Positions 27,725-36,314 of a stretch of 64,000 nucleotides of DNA are shown here, piece after piece (positions within the stretch are counted from its first letter, which is position 1; each line of letters begins with the position of its first letter). A program made the position numbers and the translations under genes. Under the pieces are notes generated by a model. It did not search any database. It was not told where the DNA came from and saw only the letters and a list, made by a program, of their open reading frames with translations. The stretch is from Pseudaminobacter salicylatoxidans (GTDB lineage Bacteria; Pseudomonadota; Alphaproteobacteria; Rhizobiales; Rhizobiaceae): assembly GCF_003148475.1 (NCBI RefSeq), contig NZ_QGGG01000004.1, forward strand, positions 267,487-331,486, in the 5' to 3' direction.

Positions 27725-28605
27725 GCGCGCTTGTTCCGCTCCGGCCGCAGCAGGCGGCTGAGATGGACCATGGCCATGGGGTGCGACAGGCTTTGGGCAT
27801 CCGTTGCAAGCTGCAACTCGTCGCCGCCGCGCTTGGCCGTGCGCGCCAGGATCTCGAACACGGATGCGGTGGTTGACTGCAATGCCGCCTCCATCGTCTG
27901 GCCCGACAAGAGCCGCGCGAGGAACACCGCGCCGGTGAGATCGCCAAGCCCGTTGGGCGGACGCGGCACCGTGCGGTGCTCGGCCAGCAAGGCGGCGGTG
28001 GGCGTCACCAGCAGGTTGCCGGTGCTGCCCGCCATCATCGCCGGCGCGGACGTGACCAGCATGTTGGGCGGCCCCGCGCGCATGGCCGCCTCCATCACGG
28101 CGCGCTGGTCGGCAAGCTTTTCACCGACGATCCATTCCAGCTCGTAGCGGTTCGGAGTTGCGATGTCGGCCAGCGGCAGCAGCATGTCGCGCAGCGCCAC
28201 CGCCAGCGCTTCGGGCACGTAGAGCCCGCCGAGATCGCCCATCACCGGATCGCAGACATAGAGCGCGCTGGGGTTCTTTGCCCGCACGGCTTTCACCAGC
28301 GAGGCCACCGCCGCCGCCTGCCCGGCATCGCCCAGATAGCCCGAGAGCACGCCCGCGACCTCGCCCAGCCAGGGCGCGTTTTCCAGATCCTTCATCAGCG
28401 CGGCGAATTGTTCCGGATCCGGTACAATACGCGTGGCGCGGCCATGTCCCGGATGCCAGGGCAGGATGACCGTGGGCACCGCCCAGACCGGATAGCCCAG
28501 CGTTTCCAGCGCGAAGACGGCGGCGCGGTTGCCCACCGATCCGCGGGCGACATGGCTGGAAACGACGATGACCGCGCGCGGCGTGCCGGCAATTTCGGAT
28601 GTCAT
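27721..28605 (-). CDS. pdxY: Pyridoxal kinase PdxY
   Basis: A 294-residue ribokinase-superfamily enzyme phosphorylating pyridoxal in the B6 salvage pathway. It begins VIVVSSHVARGSVGNRAA, as in PdxY/PdxK, has CDPVMGDLGGLYV, TPNRYELEW, and a C-terminal anion-hole region NGLGDLTGAVFLA containing the catalytic Asp. The ATG MTSEIAGT lies five bases after the stop of the small membrane protein gene, and the 3' end overlaps the DUF429 gene. Upstream in-frame codons to 28662 overlap that small gene and are not favoured. Confidence 0.93.
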   Translation of the reverse strand: MTSEIAGTPRAVIVVSSHVARGSVGNRAAVFALETLGYPVWAVPTVILPWHPGHGRATRIVPDPEQFAALMKDLENAPWLGEVAGVLSGYLGDAGQAAAVASLVKAVRAKNPSALYVCDPVMGDLGGLYVPEALAVALRDMLLPLADIATPNRYELEWIVGEKLADQRAVMEAAMRAGPPNMLVTSAPAMMAGSTGNLLVTPTAALLAEHRTVPRPPNGLGDLTGAVFLARLLSGQTMEAALQSTTASVFEILARTAKRGGDELQLATDAQSLSHPMAMVHLSRLLRPERNKRA

Positions 28606-28610
28606 GGAAT

Positions 28611-28859
28611 TCAAGCGCCTCGCAGCAGGAAGATCAAAAGCCAGAGCAGGAGCCCGGCACATATGAGAAGGCCGAGCACGCGGCCGATACGCGTGCCGAT
28701 CTGTTCGATCCGGTCATCGGCATCGCCCGCCGTAACATGGTTGCGTGTCTTTCTGGCGACACGCGCCACGACAGACATGGCGCCGCTATCGGCCTCGCGC
28801 GACACGCGCTCGAGGATGCGTCGCGATTCCAGTGTCCTGTCCCGATCCCGTTCAGCCAC
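28611..28859 (-). CDS. Small single-pass membrane protein
   Basis: An 82-residue protein: a charged N-terminal half (SRRILERVSREADSG, VARVARKTRNH) followed by WGTRIGR-like IGTRIGRVLG and one strong membrane helix (LLICAGLLLWLLIFLL) at the very end. Similar small proteins occur beside pdxY in related rhizobia as I recall them, without known function. The start is a GTG at 28857-28859 with a GAGG stretch upstream; a TTG at 28931 is an alternative. It is the first gene of the pdxY run. Confidence 0.65.
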   Translation of the reverse strand: MAERDRDRTLESRRILERVSREADSGAMSVVARVARKTRNHVTAGDADDRIEQIGTRIGRVLGLLICAGLLLWLLIFLLRGA

Positions 28860-29026
28860 GTTTCCGGCCTCGTTTACAGGCAACTGTAGCGTTTCGGACG
28901 TGGCATTGACAGCGCAAAGGCCGGGAATCAATCGCCAATTTCGTCTTGCCGCGCCTCGTTGCCATTTCCTCGCGCGAGGACTGTGCTACTTATGAGACGT
29001 TCGATCATGGACCATGGGGATATTAG

Positions 29027-29650
29027 ATGTTCGCCCAGCGCAGTCTTTCGCTTCCGGCCTTGCGTGTCTTGCCGGCTTTCCTGCTCATGGCCTTCGTGCT
29101 GCCCTTGCTGGCAGGCTGCGGCTTCAACACCATTCCAACCAATGAGGAAAAGGCCAAGGCGGCCTGGAGCGAAGTGCTGAACCAGTACCAGCGCCGCGCC
29201 GACCTCATTCCCAATCTGGTCGAGACGGTGAAGGGCTACGCCTCGCACGAAAAGGAAACGCTGGATGCCGTGGTGGAAGCCCGCGCCAAGGCGACCCAGA
29301 CCACATTGCCGCCCGAGGCGCTGAACGATCCGGAAAAGTTCAAGGCCTTCCAGGAAAGCCAGTCCGGCCTCACCAACGCGCTGTCGCGGCTGCTGGCCAT
29401 CACGGAAAATTATCCCGACCTCAAGGCCAACCAGAATTTCCTTGCCTTGCAGGCGCAGCTCGAAGGTACGGAAAACCGCATCGCGGTGGCGCGGCGCGAC
29501 TATATCGAGGCAGTGCGCGTCTACAACACGTCGCTGCGGACCTTCCCGACGATGCTCTGGGCAAAATTCTGGTTCACCGATGCCCAGCCTTTCCAGAACT
29601 TCACCGTGTCGGAAGACAAGATCGAAGTGCCGAAGGTGAACTTCAACTGA
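29027..29650 (+). CDS. LemA family lipoprotein
   Basis: A 207-residue LemA-family protein. A signal sequence ends in a lipobox with Cys31 (LLAGC), and the all-helical LemA domain follows: WSEVLNQYQRRADLIPNLVETVKGYASHE is its first helix pair, then NALSRLLAITENYPDLKANQNFL and ENRIAVARRDYIEAVRVYN. LemA proteins are membrane anchored with unknown function. It leads a three-gene operon with two TPM-domain proteins, a common bacterial combination (LemA/YgcG). Confidence 0.92.
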   Translation: MFAQRSLSLPALRVLPAFLLMAFVLPLLAGCGFNTIPTNEEKAKAAWSEVLNQYQRRADLIPNLVETVKGYASHEKETLDAVVEARAKATQTTLPPEALNDPEKFKAFQESQSGLTNALSRLLAITENYPDLKANQNFLALQAQLEGTENRIAVARRDYIEAVRVYNTSLRTFPTMLWAKFWFTDAQPFQNFTVSEDKIEVPKVNFN

Positions 29651-29666
29651 CGCAGGCCCCGGCAGC

Positions 29667-30509
29667 ATGACCAGGCCAGTCCGTATCGGAAATGTCGCGG
29701 CCACTCTGGCCGCGCTGGCGGCCCTTCTTTTCGTCGCCATGACGGCGTTGGCCGCCGGACTGCCGGCGCTGACCGGCCGTGTCGTCGACGATGCCGGCAT
29801 GATGAGCCCTTCCCAGCGCGCGGCGCTGGAGCAGAAGCTTGCCGATTTCGAGAAGAGATCGTCCGACCAGATCGTGGTGGCAACCATCGACAGCCTCGAC
29901 GGCGAGGCGATCGAGCCCTACGCCAACCGGCTGTTCCGCGCCTGGAAGCTTGGCCAGATCGGCGAGAACAACGGCATCCTGCTGCTGGTGGCGAAGGGCG
30001 ACCGCAAGATGCGCATCGAGGTCGGCTACGGGCTGGAGGGCACGCTGACCGACCTGCATTCGCGCCTGATCATCGAAAACGACATGGTGCCGGCCTTCCG
30101 TGCCGGCGATTTCGCCGGCGGCATCGACAAGGCCGTCGACGACATCATCATGGTGCTGAACGGCAATGCCGAGGAGCTGGAGGCGCGTGCCAGGCGCAAC
30201 CAGGAGCAAAGCAGCGGCATGGACTCCGAGGAGGTCGTGGCGCTGATTTTCTTCCTGCTGTGGGCCACGCTCTTCTTTGGCGGCTTCGCCATGGCCATCC
30301 TGCCGCGCATGTTCGGCCGCAAGATCGCGCCCGGCCGCTATCGCTGGCTCGGCATGGACTTCAACTACAGCAACCGTTCGCGCGGGTCGGGCGGCGGCTG
30401 GGTCGGCGGTGGCGGCTGGTCCGGGGGTGGCGGCGGCTGGTCGGGCGGCGGCGGCTTTTCCGGTGGCGGCGGATCGTCAGGCGGCGGCGGATCGTCGGGG
30501 AGCTGGTAA
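29667..30509 (+). CDS. TPM-domain membrane protein, YgcG family
   Basis: A 280-residue protein with an N-terminal signal or anchor helix, a TPM domain ([22 protein letters not shown]..., [42 protein letters not shown]), one membrane helix near 205-225 and a Gly/Ser/Trp-rich tail ending SSGSW. The tail of repeated GGGG(S/W)S blocks is typical of YgcG-type proteins. The TPM domain belongs to a family with some phosphatase members in plants, but activity here is unproven. Sixteen bases separate it from lemA. Confidence 0.88.
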   Translation: MTRPVRIGNVAATLAALAALLFVAMTALAAGLPALTGRVVDDAGMMSPSQRAALEQKLADFEKRSSDQIVVATIDSLDGEAIEPYANRLFRAWKLGQIGENNGILLLVAKGDRKMRIEVGYGLEGTLTDLHSRLIIENDMVPAFRAGDFAGGIDKAVDDIIMVLNGNAEELEARARRNQEQSSGMDSEEVVALIFFLLWATLFFGGFAMAILPRMFGRKIAPGRYRWLGMDFNYSNRSRGSGGGWVGGGGWSGGGGGWSGGGGFSGGGGSSGGGGSSGSW

Positions 30510-30510
30510 G

Positions 30511-31155
30511 ATGGCAACGGTCAAAAGCAGCATCGCGGCTTCAGATCACGCCCGCATTGCCGAAGCCATCCGCGAGGCCGAGAAACGCACGGCCGGTGAA
30601 ATCTACTGCGTGGTGGCCCGCGTCAGCGACAGCTATTTCTTCCCGGCCGCCTGCTTCGTGCTCGGGGCTATCCTGATTCTGAGCCTGCCAGCCGCCTTCG
30701 CGCTCGAATATTGGTGGATCAGCCTGCGGCTGCCGGTCTTCGTCGCCGCCCAGCTTCTGGCGGCGGCGGCCGCGCTGGCGCTGCTGTGGCTGGTGCCGGG
30801 AATCCGGCTTTGGTTCGTACCGCGCGGCCTGCGCTATCGCCGCGCCCACGACAATGCCATGAAGCAGTTCCTTGCCCGCAACGTCCATACGACCGCCGAG
30901 CGCACCGGCGTGCTGATCTTCGTTTCGCTGGCCGAGCGCTACGCGGCCGTGGTGGCCGACAGTGGCATCAACCTTCATGTGCCGCAGAAAGCCTGGGACG
31001 ACATCGTGGCCGGGCTGGTGAACCATGCCGGGCAGAACAGGCTGGCCGAGGGCTTCGTCGCGGCGATCGCAGCCGTCGGCGCGCATCTGGAAACGCATTT
31101 CCCGATCCGCCCCGGCGACCGCAACGAACTCGACGACCATCTGGTGGAAATCTGA
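30511..31155 (+). CDS. TPM-domain protein with an internal membrane hairpin
   Basis: A 214-residue protein that begins one base after the previous stop. The N-terminal half-domain [22 protein letters not shown] matches the start of a TPM fold. Two membrane helices then intervene (about 45-100) before the second half, [23 protein letters not shown] and [11 protein letters not shown]. The TPM fold thus appears split by a transmembrane insertion, a known variant in rhizobia. It probably forms a membrane complex with LemA and the YgcG-like protein. Function unknown. Confidence 0.82.
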   Translation: MATVKSSIAASDHARIAEAIREAEKRTAGEIYCVVARVSDSYFFPAACFVLGAILILSLPAAFALEYWWISLRLPVFVAAQLLAAAAALALLWLVPGIRLWFVPRGLRYRRAHDNAMKQFLARNVHTTAERTGVLIFVSLAERYAAVVADSGINLHVPQKAWDDIVAGLVNHAGQNRLAEGFVAAIAAVGAHLETHFPIRPGDRNELDDHLVEI

Positions 31156-31241
31156 GCCGACCGCATTGAAGTCAAAAGCGTGCGAGGCGAATGCATCGCT
31201 TGCTTGCCACCGGCATGCGCGGGATTTATGGTTAACAAATC

Positions 31242-31748
31242 ATGACGACGCTCTCCATAGATATTCGCCGGGCGGAACCTCGCGACGCCGATGCCATTGC
31301 CGATGTGCATCGTCTGGCATGGCAGGGCGCTTATGCCGGCATCATCCCGCATCGCGCGCTGACGGCGATGATCAACCGGCGCGGTGGCGCCTGGTGGTCC
31401 AATGCCATCCAGCGCGCGGCGACCGTGCTGGTCGTGGAGATCGGCGGCCGCGTTGCAGGCTATGCGACGGTAGGCCGCAACCGCGCCCGCGAACTGCCGC
31501 AACAGGGCGAGATCTACGAGCTTTACCTGCGGCCGGAATATCAGGGCATCGGGCTGGGCAGCCGGCTGTTTGCCGCCGCGCGCGAAAAGCTCGCCGCTCA
31601 CGGCCTCAAGGGGCTGGTGGTCTGGGCGCTGGAGGACAATGACAACGCGCTGGCCTTCTATGCCGGCGCCGGTGGCCGCGATGTCGCCGAGGGTGTCGAG
31701 GTCTTCGACCAGAAGGCGCTGCGCAAGGTCGCCTTCGTCTGGGACTGA
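31242..31748 (+). CDS. GNAT family N-acetyltransferase
   Basis: A 168-residue acetyltransferase. It starts DIRRAEPRDADAIADVHRLAW, has the acetyl-CoA loop in LRPEYQGIGLGSRLFAAARE (Q/R-x-x-G-x-G/A pattern, about 97-116) and ends NDNALAFYAGAGGR, a standard GNAT strand 5 region. Substrate is unknown. It stands between the TPM operon and ppa, on the same strand with its own 86-base upstream gap. Confidence 0.88.
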   Translation: MTTLSIDIRRAEPRDADAIADVHRLAWQGAYAGIIPHRALTAMINRRGGAWWSNAIQRAATVLVVEIGGRVAGYATVGRNRARELPQQGEIYELYLRPEYQGIGLGSRLFAAAREKLAAHGLKGLVVWALEDNDNALAFYAGAGGRDVAEGVEVFDQKALRKVAFVWD

Positions 31749-31862
31749 TTTCACGGACATAAGCGCAAAAACGCAATTGTTGAGGCGCAAGGAGAGCTTG
31801 CACCTGTTGCGCGCAACGCCTTCGGGGGCTATTTGCTGGCCCGAAAAGGAGACCTCTCGCTC

Positions 31863-32399
31863 ATGCGCATGGAAGCAATACCCACGGGCAAGAACCCGCC
31901 CGAAGACGTCAACGTCATCATCGAGGTTCCGGTCGGCGGCGAGCCGATCAAGTATGAGATGGACAAGGATGCCGGCACGCTCTTCGTCGACCGCTTCCTC
32001 TATACGCCGATGCGCTATCCCGGCAATTACGGCTTCGTCCCGCACACGCTGTCGGGCGACGGCGACCCGATCGACGTGCTGGTGTGCAACACCCGCGCGC
32101 TGATTCCGGGCTGCGTCATCAGCGTGCGCCCGATCGGCGTTCTGGTGATGGAGGACAATGCCGGCGAGGACGAGAAGGTGATTGCCGTGCCTTCCGCGCA
32201 CATCACCCGCCGCTACGAGAACATCACCGAATACAACCAGCTTCCCGAGATCACCCTGCAGCAGGTGCAGCACTTCTTCGAGCACTACAAGGATCTGGAG
32301 CCCGGCAAGTGGGTGAAGATCGGCGGCTGGAAGGATTCCGCCCACGCCAAGAAGATGATCCTGGAAGCGGTCGAGCGCTACAACGCGCAGAAGGGCTGA
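31863..32399 (+). CDS. ppa: Inorganic pyrophosphatase
   Basis: A family I soluble pyrophosphatase, 178 residues, hydrolysing pyrophosphate to drive biosynthesis. The signature DGDPIDVLV holds the metal-binding aspartates, and the active-site regions [25 protein letters not shown] and [10 protein letters not shown] are complete. An AAGGAG lies 11 bases before the ATG at 31863; a second ATG two codons later is nearly as good. A strong terminator follows 20 bases after the stop. Confidence 0.97.
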   Translation: MRMEAIPTGKNPPEDVNVIIEVPVGGEPIKYEMDKDAGTLFVDRFLYTPMRYPGNYGFVPHTLSGDGDPIDVLVCNTRALIPGCVISVRPIGVLVMEDNAGEDEKVIAVPSAHITRRYENITEYNQLPEITLQQVQHFFEHYKDLEPGKWVKIGGWKDSAHAKKMILEAVERYNAQKG

Positions 32400-32418
32400 T
32401 CGCACCTTCCATCAGTTG

Positions 32419-32449
32419 AAAAAGGCCGGCCCACGCAGCCGGCCTTTTT
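32419..32449 (+). terminator. Rho-independent terminator of ppa
   Basis: AAAAAGGCCGGC (32419-32430) pairs with GCCGGCCTTTTT (32438-32449) around a seven-base loop, directly followed by the end of the T run. Being symmetrical with A and T flanks it may work in both directions. Confidence 0.9.
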
Positions 32450-32460
32450 CGTTGGTACTG

Positions 32461-32568
32461 AAGCATGTTGCAGCCAAGTGGGATCACTTGGCGTCGCACA
32501 CATGCGGCAAATCAATCAGACAGACCGTGATGCCGTCCGAAGCCGCTTCGGTTCGGCATCATGGTCCA
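32461..32568. repeat. Dispersed intergenic palindromic repeat, copy A
   Basis: About 108 bases that align with 50919-51030 almost end to end: shared blocks include AAGCAT.TTGCAGC, GCGTCGCACA.ATGCGGCA, ACAGACC.TGAT and CGGCATCATGGTC. The right half is an imperfect palindrome (GACCGTGATGCCG against CGGCATCATGGTC). It fills the space between the ppa terminator and the end of the quinone oxidoreductase gene. Confidence 0.75.
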
Positions 32569-32571
32569 GAA

Positions 32572-33573
32572 CTACGCCACGTCCAGTACGATCTTGCCGA
32601 TATGGTCGCCTTCCTCCATGCGCTCATGCGCGCGCCAGGCCTCGCGCAGCGGGAAGATCATGTCCATGACCGGCGCGATCCGGCGTGTGGCCAGAAGCGG
32701 CCAGACCTGCGCCTCCAGCCCGGCGGCGATGCCCGCCTTGACCTCGACGGGGCGCGGCCGCAGCGTCGAGCCGGTATGCACCAGCCGCTTGAGCATGAGC
32801 CTGGAAAAATCGGCGCTGGCCACCGCGCCGCCCATCGTGGCGATCTGCACGATGCGGCCTTCCACCGACGCCGCGGAATAGTTGCGCGCGACATAGTCGC
32901 CGCCCACCATGTCGAGGATGACATTGGCGCCCTTGCCTCCCGTCACCTCCTTCACCACCGCCACGAAATCCTCCGTGCGGTAGTTGATGGCGCGGTCGGC
33001 CCCGAGTTTTTCGCAGGCCTCGCATTTCTCCGGCGTTCCCGCCGTCACGATGACGCGGGCGCCGAAAGCCTTGCCGAGCTGGATGGCGGTGGTGCCGATG
33101 CCCGACGTGCCGCCATGAACCAGCAGCGTCTCGCCGCTCTTCAGCCCGCCGCGCTCGAACACGTTGTGCCACACGGTAAAGAAGGTTTCGGGCAGCGCCG
33201 CCGCCTCGCTGAAGGTGAAGCCCTGCGGCAAGGGCAGCGCATTGGTGCCGTGCACGATCGCATATTCGGCATAACCGCCGCCCGGCGTCAGCGCGCAGAC
33301 GCGGTCATCGACATTCCAGCGCGTCACGCCTTCGCCGACAGCCGCCACGACGCCGGCCACTTCCAGGCCCGGCAGGTCGGAGGCTCCGGGCGGGGCCGGA
33401 TAGGCGCCCTTGCGCTGCAGCACGTCCGGACGGTTGACGCCGGCGGCCTTCACCTGAATGAGGATTTCGCCTGCCTCGGGGCGCGGCACGTCGCGTTGCT
33501 CGGGCTTCAGCACCTGCGGCCCTCCGGGGGTGGAAATCGCAACCGCCGTCATCTTGTCGGGTATTGAAGTCAT
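32572..33573 (-). CDS. NAD(P)H-quinone oxidoreductase, zinc-independent MDR family (PIG3-like)
   Basis: A 333-residue medium-chain dehydrogenase/reductase. The opening MTAVAISTPGGPQVLK, AAGVNRPDVLQRKGAYPAPPG, and GLEVAGVVAAVGEGV are typical of the PIG3/quinone reductase branch; the NADPH fold is LLVHGGTSGIGTTAIQLGKAFGA. The catalytic zinc ligands of alcohol dehydrogenases are absent. The ATG at 33571-33573 has GAGACGG upstream; an ATG seven codons later is also possible. It is divergent from the DUF1192 gene, with which it is often paired in rhizobia as I recall. Confidence 0.9.
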   Translation of the reverse strand: MTSIPDKMTAVAISTPGGPQVLKPEQRDVPRPEAGEILIQVKAAGVNRPDVLQRKGAYPAPPGASDLPGLEVAGVVAAVGEGVTRWNVDDRVCALTPGGGYAEYAIVHGTNALPLPQGFTFSEAAALPETFFTVWHNVFERGGLKSGETLLVHGGTSGIGTTAIQLGKAFGARVIVTAGTPEKCEACEKLGADRAINYRTEDFVAVVKEVTGGKGANVILDMVGGDYVARNYSAASVEGRIVQIATMGGAVASADFSRLMLKRLVHTGSTLRPRPVEVKAGIAAGLEAQVWPLLATRRIAPVMDMIFPLREAWRAHERMEEGDHIGKIVLDVA

Positions 33574-33690
33574 GTTCCGTCTCTTCTCCCTCTCCTTGCG
33601 GACGCAGGGAGGCGCGTCCGCCGTTGCATCGTCATGTCCCTTATGTAGTCTGTGGGACGAACAGGCAAACGCACAATCCGGGAGATGGCA

Positions 33691-33882
33691 ATGGCGCTCT
33701 TCGACGACGAACCGAAGAAACCCTCCACGGCCTATGTGGTGGGACAGGACGTGTCGCTGATGTCGGTGGCCGACCTTGCCCGGCATATCGAGGAACTCAA
33801 GGCCGAGATCGGCCGGCTCGAGGCCGAGCTGAAGACCAGGGACGCCACGAAAAACGCGGCAGAATCGCTGTTTCGCCGGTGA
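33691..33882 (+). CDS. DUF1192 small protein
   Basis: A 63-residue protein with the conserved DUF1192 start MALFDDEPKKPSTAYVVGQD followed by a short coiled coil (LARHIEELKAEIGRLEAELK) and a terminal AAESLFRR. The ATG at 33691 is preceded by GGGAGA at a good distance. Function is unknown; the family is restricted to alphaproteobacteria to my knowledge. Confidence 0.88.
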   Translation: MALFDDEPKKPSTAYVVGQDVSLMSVADLARHIEELKAEIGRLEAELKTRDATKNAAESLFRR

Positions 33883-34038
33883 GGTTCGCACCCCTCCCAT
33901 TGCGCCCGGCTTGCGCGCCGGCCAGCGCTTCACCCGGCGGACCGAGCCACGCAATGTCGCTGTCACGCCGCTGAAAAGCCGAAAAGCCGCTATTGTTCAG
34001 GCAACCTTCCAGTTCATTTCGATTCGCCGGATAGACGC

Positions 34039-35280
34039 ATGCTCGCAACCTACAGGCCGATCTTCTCGCTTCTGCGCGGCACGGCGTTCCTGCTGGCCGG
34101 CTCCGGGCTTCATGGCCTGCTCCTGCCGCTGCGCGGCCAGGCCGAGGGATTTTCGACCGCCGCTCTCGGCCTGATGGGCACCGCCTGGGCGGGCGGTTTC
34201 GTGGCCGGCTGCTTCCTGGCGCCGCGACTGGTGCGGCGGGCTGGCCATGTGCGCGCCTTCGGCACCTTCGCCGCCTGCGCCGCGATCATCGCCCTGCTGA
34301 CCGGCCTGTGGATCGACGAGGCGATCTGGATCGTGCTGCGCGCCGCCACCGGCTTCGTCATGGCCGGCGCCTTCATGATCATCGAAAGCTGGCTCAACGA
34401 ACGCGCCACCAACGAGAACCGCGGCACCGTGTTCGGCCTCTACATGATGGTGACCTATGCCTCCATCATGGCCGGCCAGATGATCGTCGCGGCGGGCGAT
34501 GTGGGCAGCGCCTCGCTGTTCATGGTCACCGGCATCTTCTTCTGCGCATCGCTCATTCCCACCGCCGTCTCGACCGCCGCGCATCCAAAGCCGCTGCAGG
34601 ACGTCTCGCTGAACCTGAAGGGACTCTATGCCAATTCGCCCGTCGCCTTCTTCGGCTGTCTGCTGATCGGCGTCGCCAATGGCGCCTGGGGCACGCTGGG
34701 CGCGGTTTACGGCGCGCGCATCGGCATCTCGACACCCCAGATCGCGCTGATGATGAGCCTGGTCGTCGTCGCCGGCGCCGTCATGCAAATGCCGATGGGC
34801 CGCATATCCGACAGGACCGATCGCCGTTTCGTGCTGGCGGCCGCCTCCTTCGGCGCCGCCCTGGTGGGCGTGCTGATCTTCATCATCGCTCCGCGCGGCG
34901 GCACGGCGGTCATCGCCATGACCGCCGCCTATGGCGCCCTCGCCTATACGCTCTATTCGCTGGCGGTCGCGCATGCCAACGACCACGCATCGGCCGAGGA
35001 TTTCGTAAAGGTCTCGGGCGGCTTGCTGCTGCTCTACGGCTTCGGAACCATGATCGGGCCGATGATCGGCGCGGGCCTGATGGGGCCGCTCAGCCCCGAA
35101 AGCCTGTTTCTGGCGACCGCGCTGGCCCATTTTGTTCTTGCCGGCTACACGCTGCTGCGCATTCGCCGGCGCGCCCCGGTACCGCTGGAAGAGCGCGAGG
35201 CGTTCAAGACGCTGCCCGCCGAACGCGGCGTCACGCCCGAAGTGGCGCGCCTCGACCCACGGGCGGAAGAAGATGCCTGA
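34039..35280 (+). CDS. MFS transporter, YcaD-like
   Basis: A 413-residue carrier with 12 predicted helices. The family mark is FMIIESWLNERATNENRGTVFG after helix 4, seen in the YcaD group of MFS proteins, and GRISDRTDRRFVL is the second motif-A loop. The C-terminal 40 residues are hydrophilic (PLEEREAFKTLPAERGV). Substrate unknown. No regulator is adjacent; DUF1192 precedes it by 156 bases in which I see no gene. Confidence 0.88.
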   Translation: MLATYRPIFSLLRGTAFLLAGSGLHGLLLPLRGQAEGFSTAALGLMGTAWAGGFVAGCFLAPRLVRRAGHVRAFGTFAACAAIIALLTGLWIDEAIWIVLRAATGFVMAGAFMIIESWLNERATNENRGTVFGLYMMVTYASIMAGQMIVAAGDVGSASLFMVTGIFFCASLIPTAVSTAAHPKPLQDVSLNLKGLYANSPVAFFGCLLIGVANGAWGTLGAVYGARIGISTPQIALMMSLVVVAGAVMQMPMGRISDRTDRRFVLAAASFGAALVGVLIFIIAPRGGTAVIAMTAAYGALAYTLYSLAVAHANDHASAEDFVKVSGGLLLLYGFGTMIGPMIGAGLMGPLSPESLFLATALAHFVLAGYTLLRIRRRAPVPLEEREAFKTLPAERGVTPEVARLDPRAEEDA

Positions 35281-35473
35281 TCGCAGCCCGCGTGCGGGCA
35301 GCGATCATGCTCGCGCGTATCGTCTCTATAGCTGATTCGGGTGATTCCGGCTGTCCATGCGAGCCGGCAGGGGAGTGGAATCCTGAATTCACGTATCCGT
35401 TCCGGCGGTGACAGGGTTTGTCGCCGCCGGCATGTCATGCGCGTCTGGGCGCGCGGTTTTCAGGAAACGTGAT

Positions 35474-35653
35474 TCAGTGGGTGGTGACCTTTCCCTTCAG
35501 TTTTTCAATCTCGTCCTTGATGGCCAGCTTGCGTCGCTTGAGAGAGGCGATTTCGAGATCATCCACGGACGGATGATTCATGGCCATGACCAGTTCACGC
35601 TCGATATCGCCGTGCTTCCGCTGCAACTCTTCAAGATGGTTGGCAAGAGACAT
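35474..35653 (-). CDS. YdcH/DUF465 family small protein
   Basis: A 59-residue protein read directly from the minus strand: MSLANHLEELQRKHGDIE, then a stretch with NHPSVDDLEIASLKRRKLAIKDEI and a Lys-rich end KLKGKVTTH. The short helical hairpin with SLKRRKLAIKDEIEKL is the DUF465 pattern. A GGGAG lies eight bases before the ATG. It is divergent from a second DUF465 gene at 35892. Function unknown. Confidence 0.88.
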   Translation of the reverse strand: MSLANHLEELQRKHGDIERELVMAMNHPSVDDLEIASLKRRKLAIKDEIEKLKGKVTTH

Positions 35654-35891
35654 GATTGGTACTCCCTTTGATGGTTTCCTCGATCATACGCGCCACCGGG
35701 CGACTCACCGTCGCGCCTTGCCCTGTGACGGTATGATGACAGTCTGCCACCAGTTTTCGCCTATGTCGAATAGGGCTTGGTAGCATTTCCTGAATGTGTG
35801 AAATGTGATATGAAGATCGGGTCGGCGGGCATGGTGCTTCCGGCTTCTCCCGCCGACGCTTGCGGCGTTCGGAATTCTGCAGACGGTAGAT

Positions 35892-36095
35892 ATGTCAGAT
35901 CAGGAACAGACCGAGATTCGTCTTGAGTTTGCAAAGCTGAAGCAGGAACATGCCGACTTCGACGCGGCAATCAATGCGATGATTGCAACCGCCTGCGATC
36001 CCCTGCAAATCCAGCGCATGAAAAAGAAGAAGCTGATCCTGAAAGACAAGCTTTCCAAGCTGGAAGACAGGATCATTCCCGACATCATCGCCTGA
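35892..36095 (+). CDS. YdcH/DUF465 family small protein
   Basis: A 67-residue protein predicted to form a helical hairpin: EIRLEFAKLKQEHADFDAAI, a short loop CDPLQIQ, then RMKKKKLILKDKLSKLEDRI. The basic RMKKKKL..KDKL segment corresponds to the conserved second helix of DUF465. It faces the other family member across about 240 bases that hold both promoters; no clear boxes were found there. Confidence 0.88.
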   Translation: MSDQEQTEIRLEFAKLKQEHADFDAAINAMIATACDPLQIQRMKKKKLILKDKLSKLEDRIIPDIIA

Positions 36096-36314
36096 ACGGC
36101 GTGCGCCGATCGCCTGTCGCGGACGAGGCGCATTCGGGCACGGTTGCGATGCCGGTATCTTTCCCTATTGCCACATTATGCCCTTGATCATAGGGGAATT
36201 GATCCCTCGCGCGCCCGAGGGACAGGGCATGAACCTCATATTAACCATGTCCTGCCAAGCGTTTTGCTGGCGGAAAGCGCGCCGGAATGTGATTCAGGCA
36301 ACCAGGAGAGCAGC

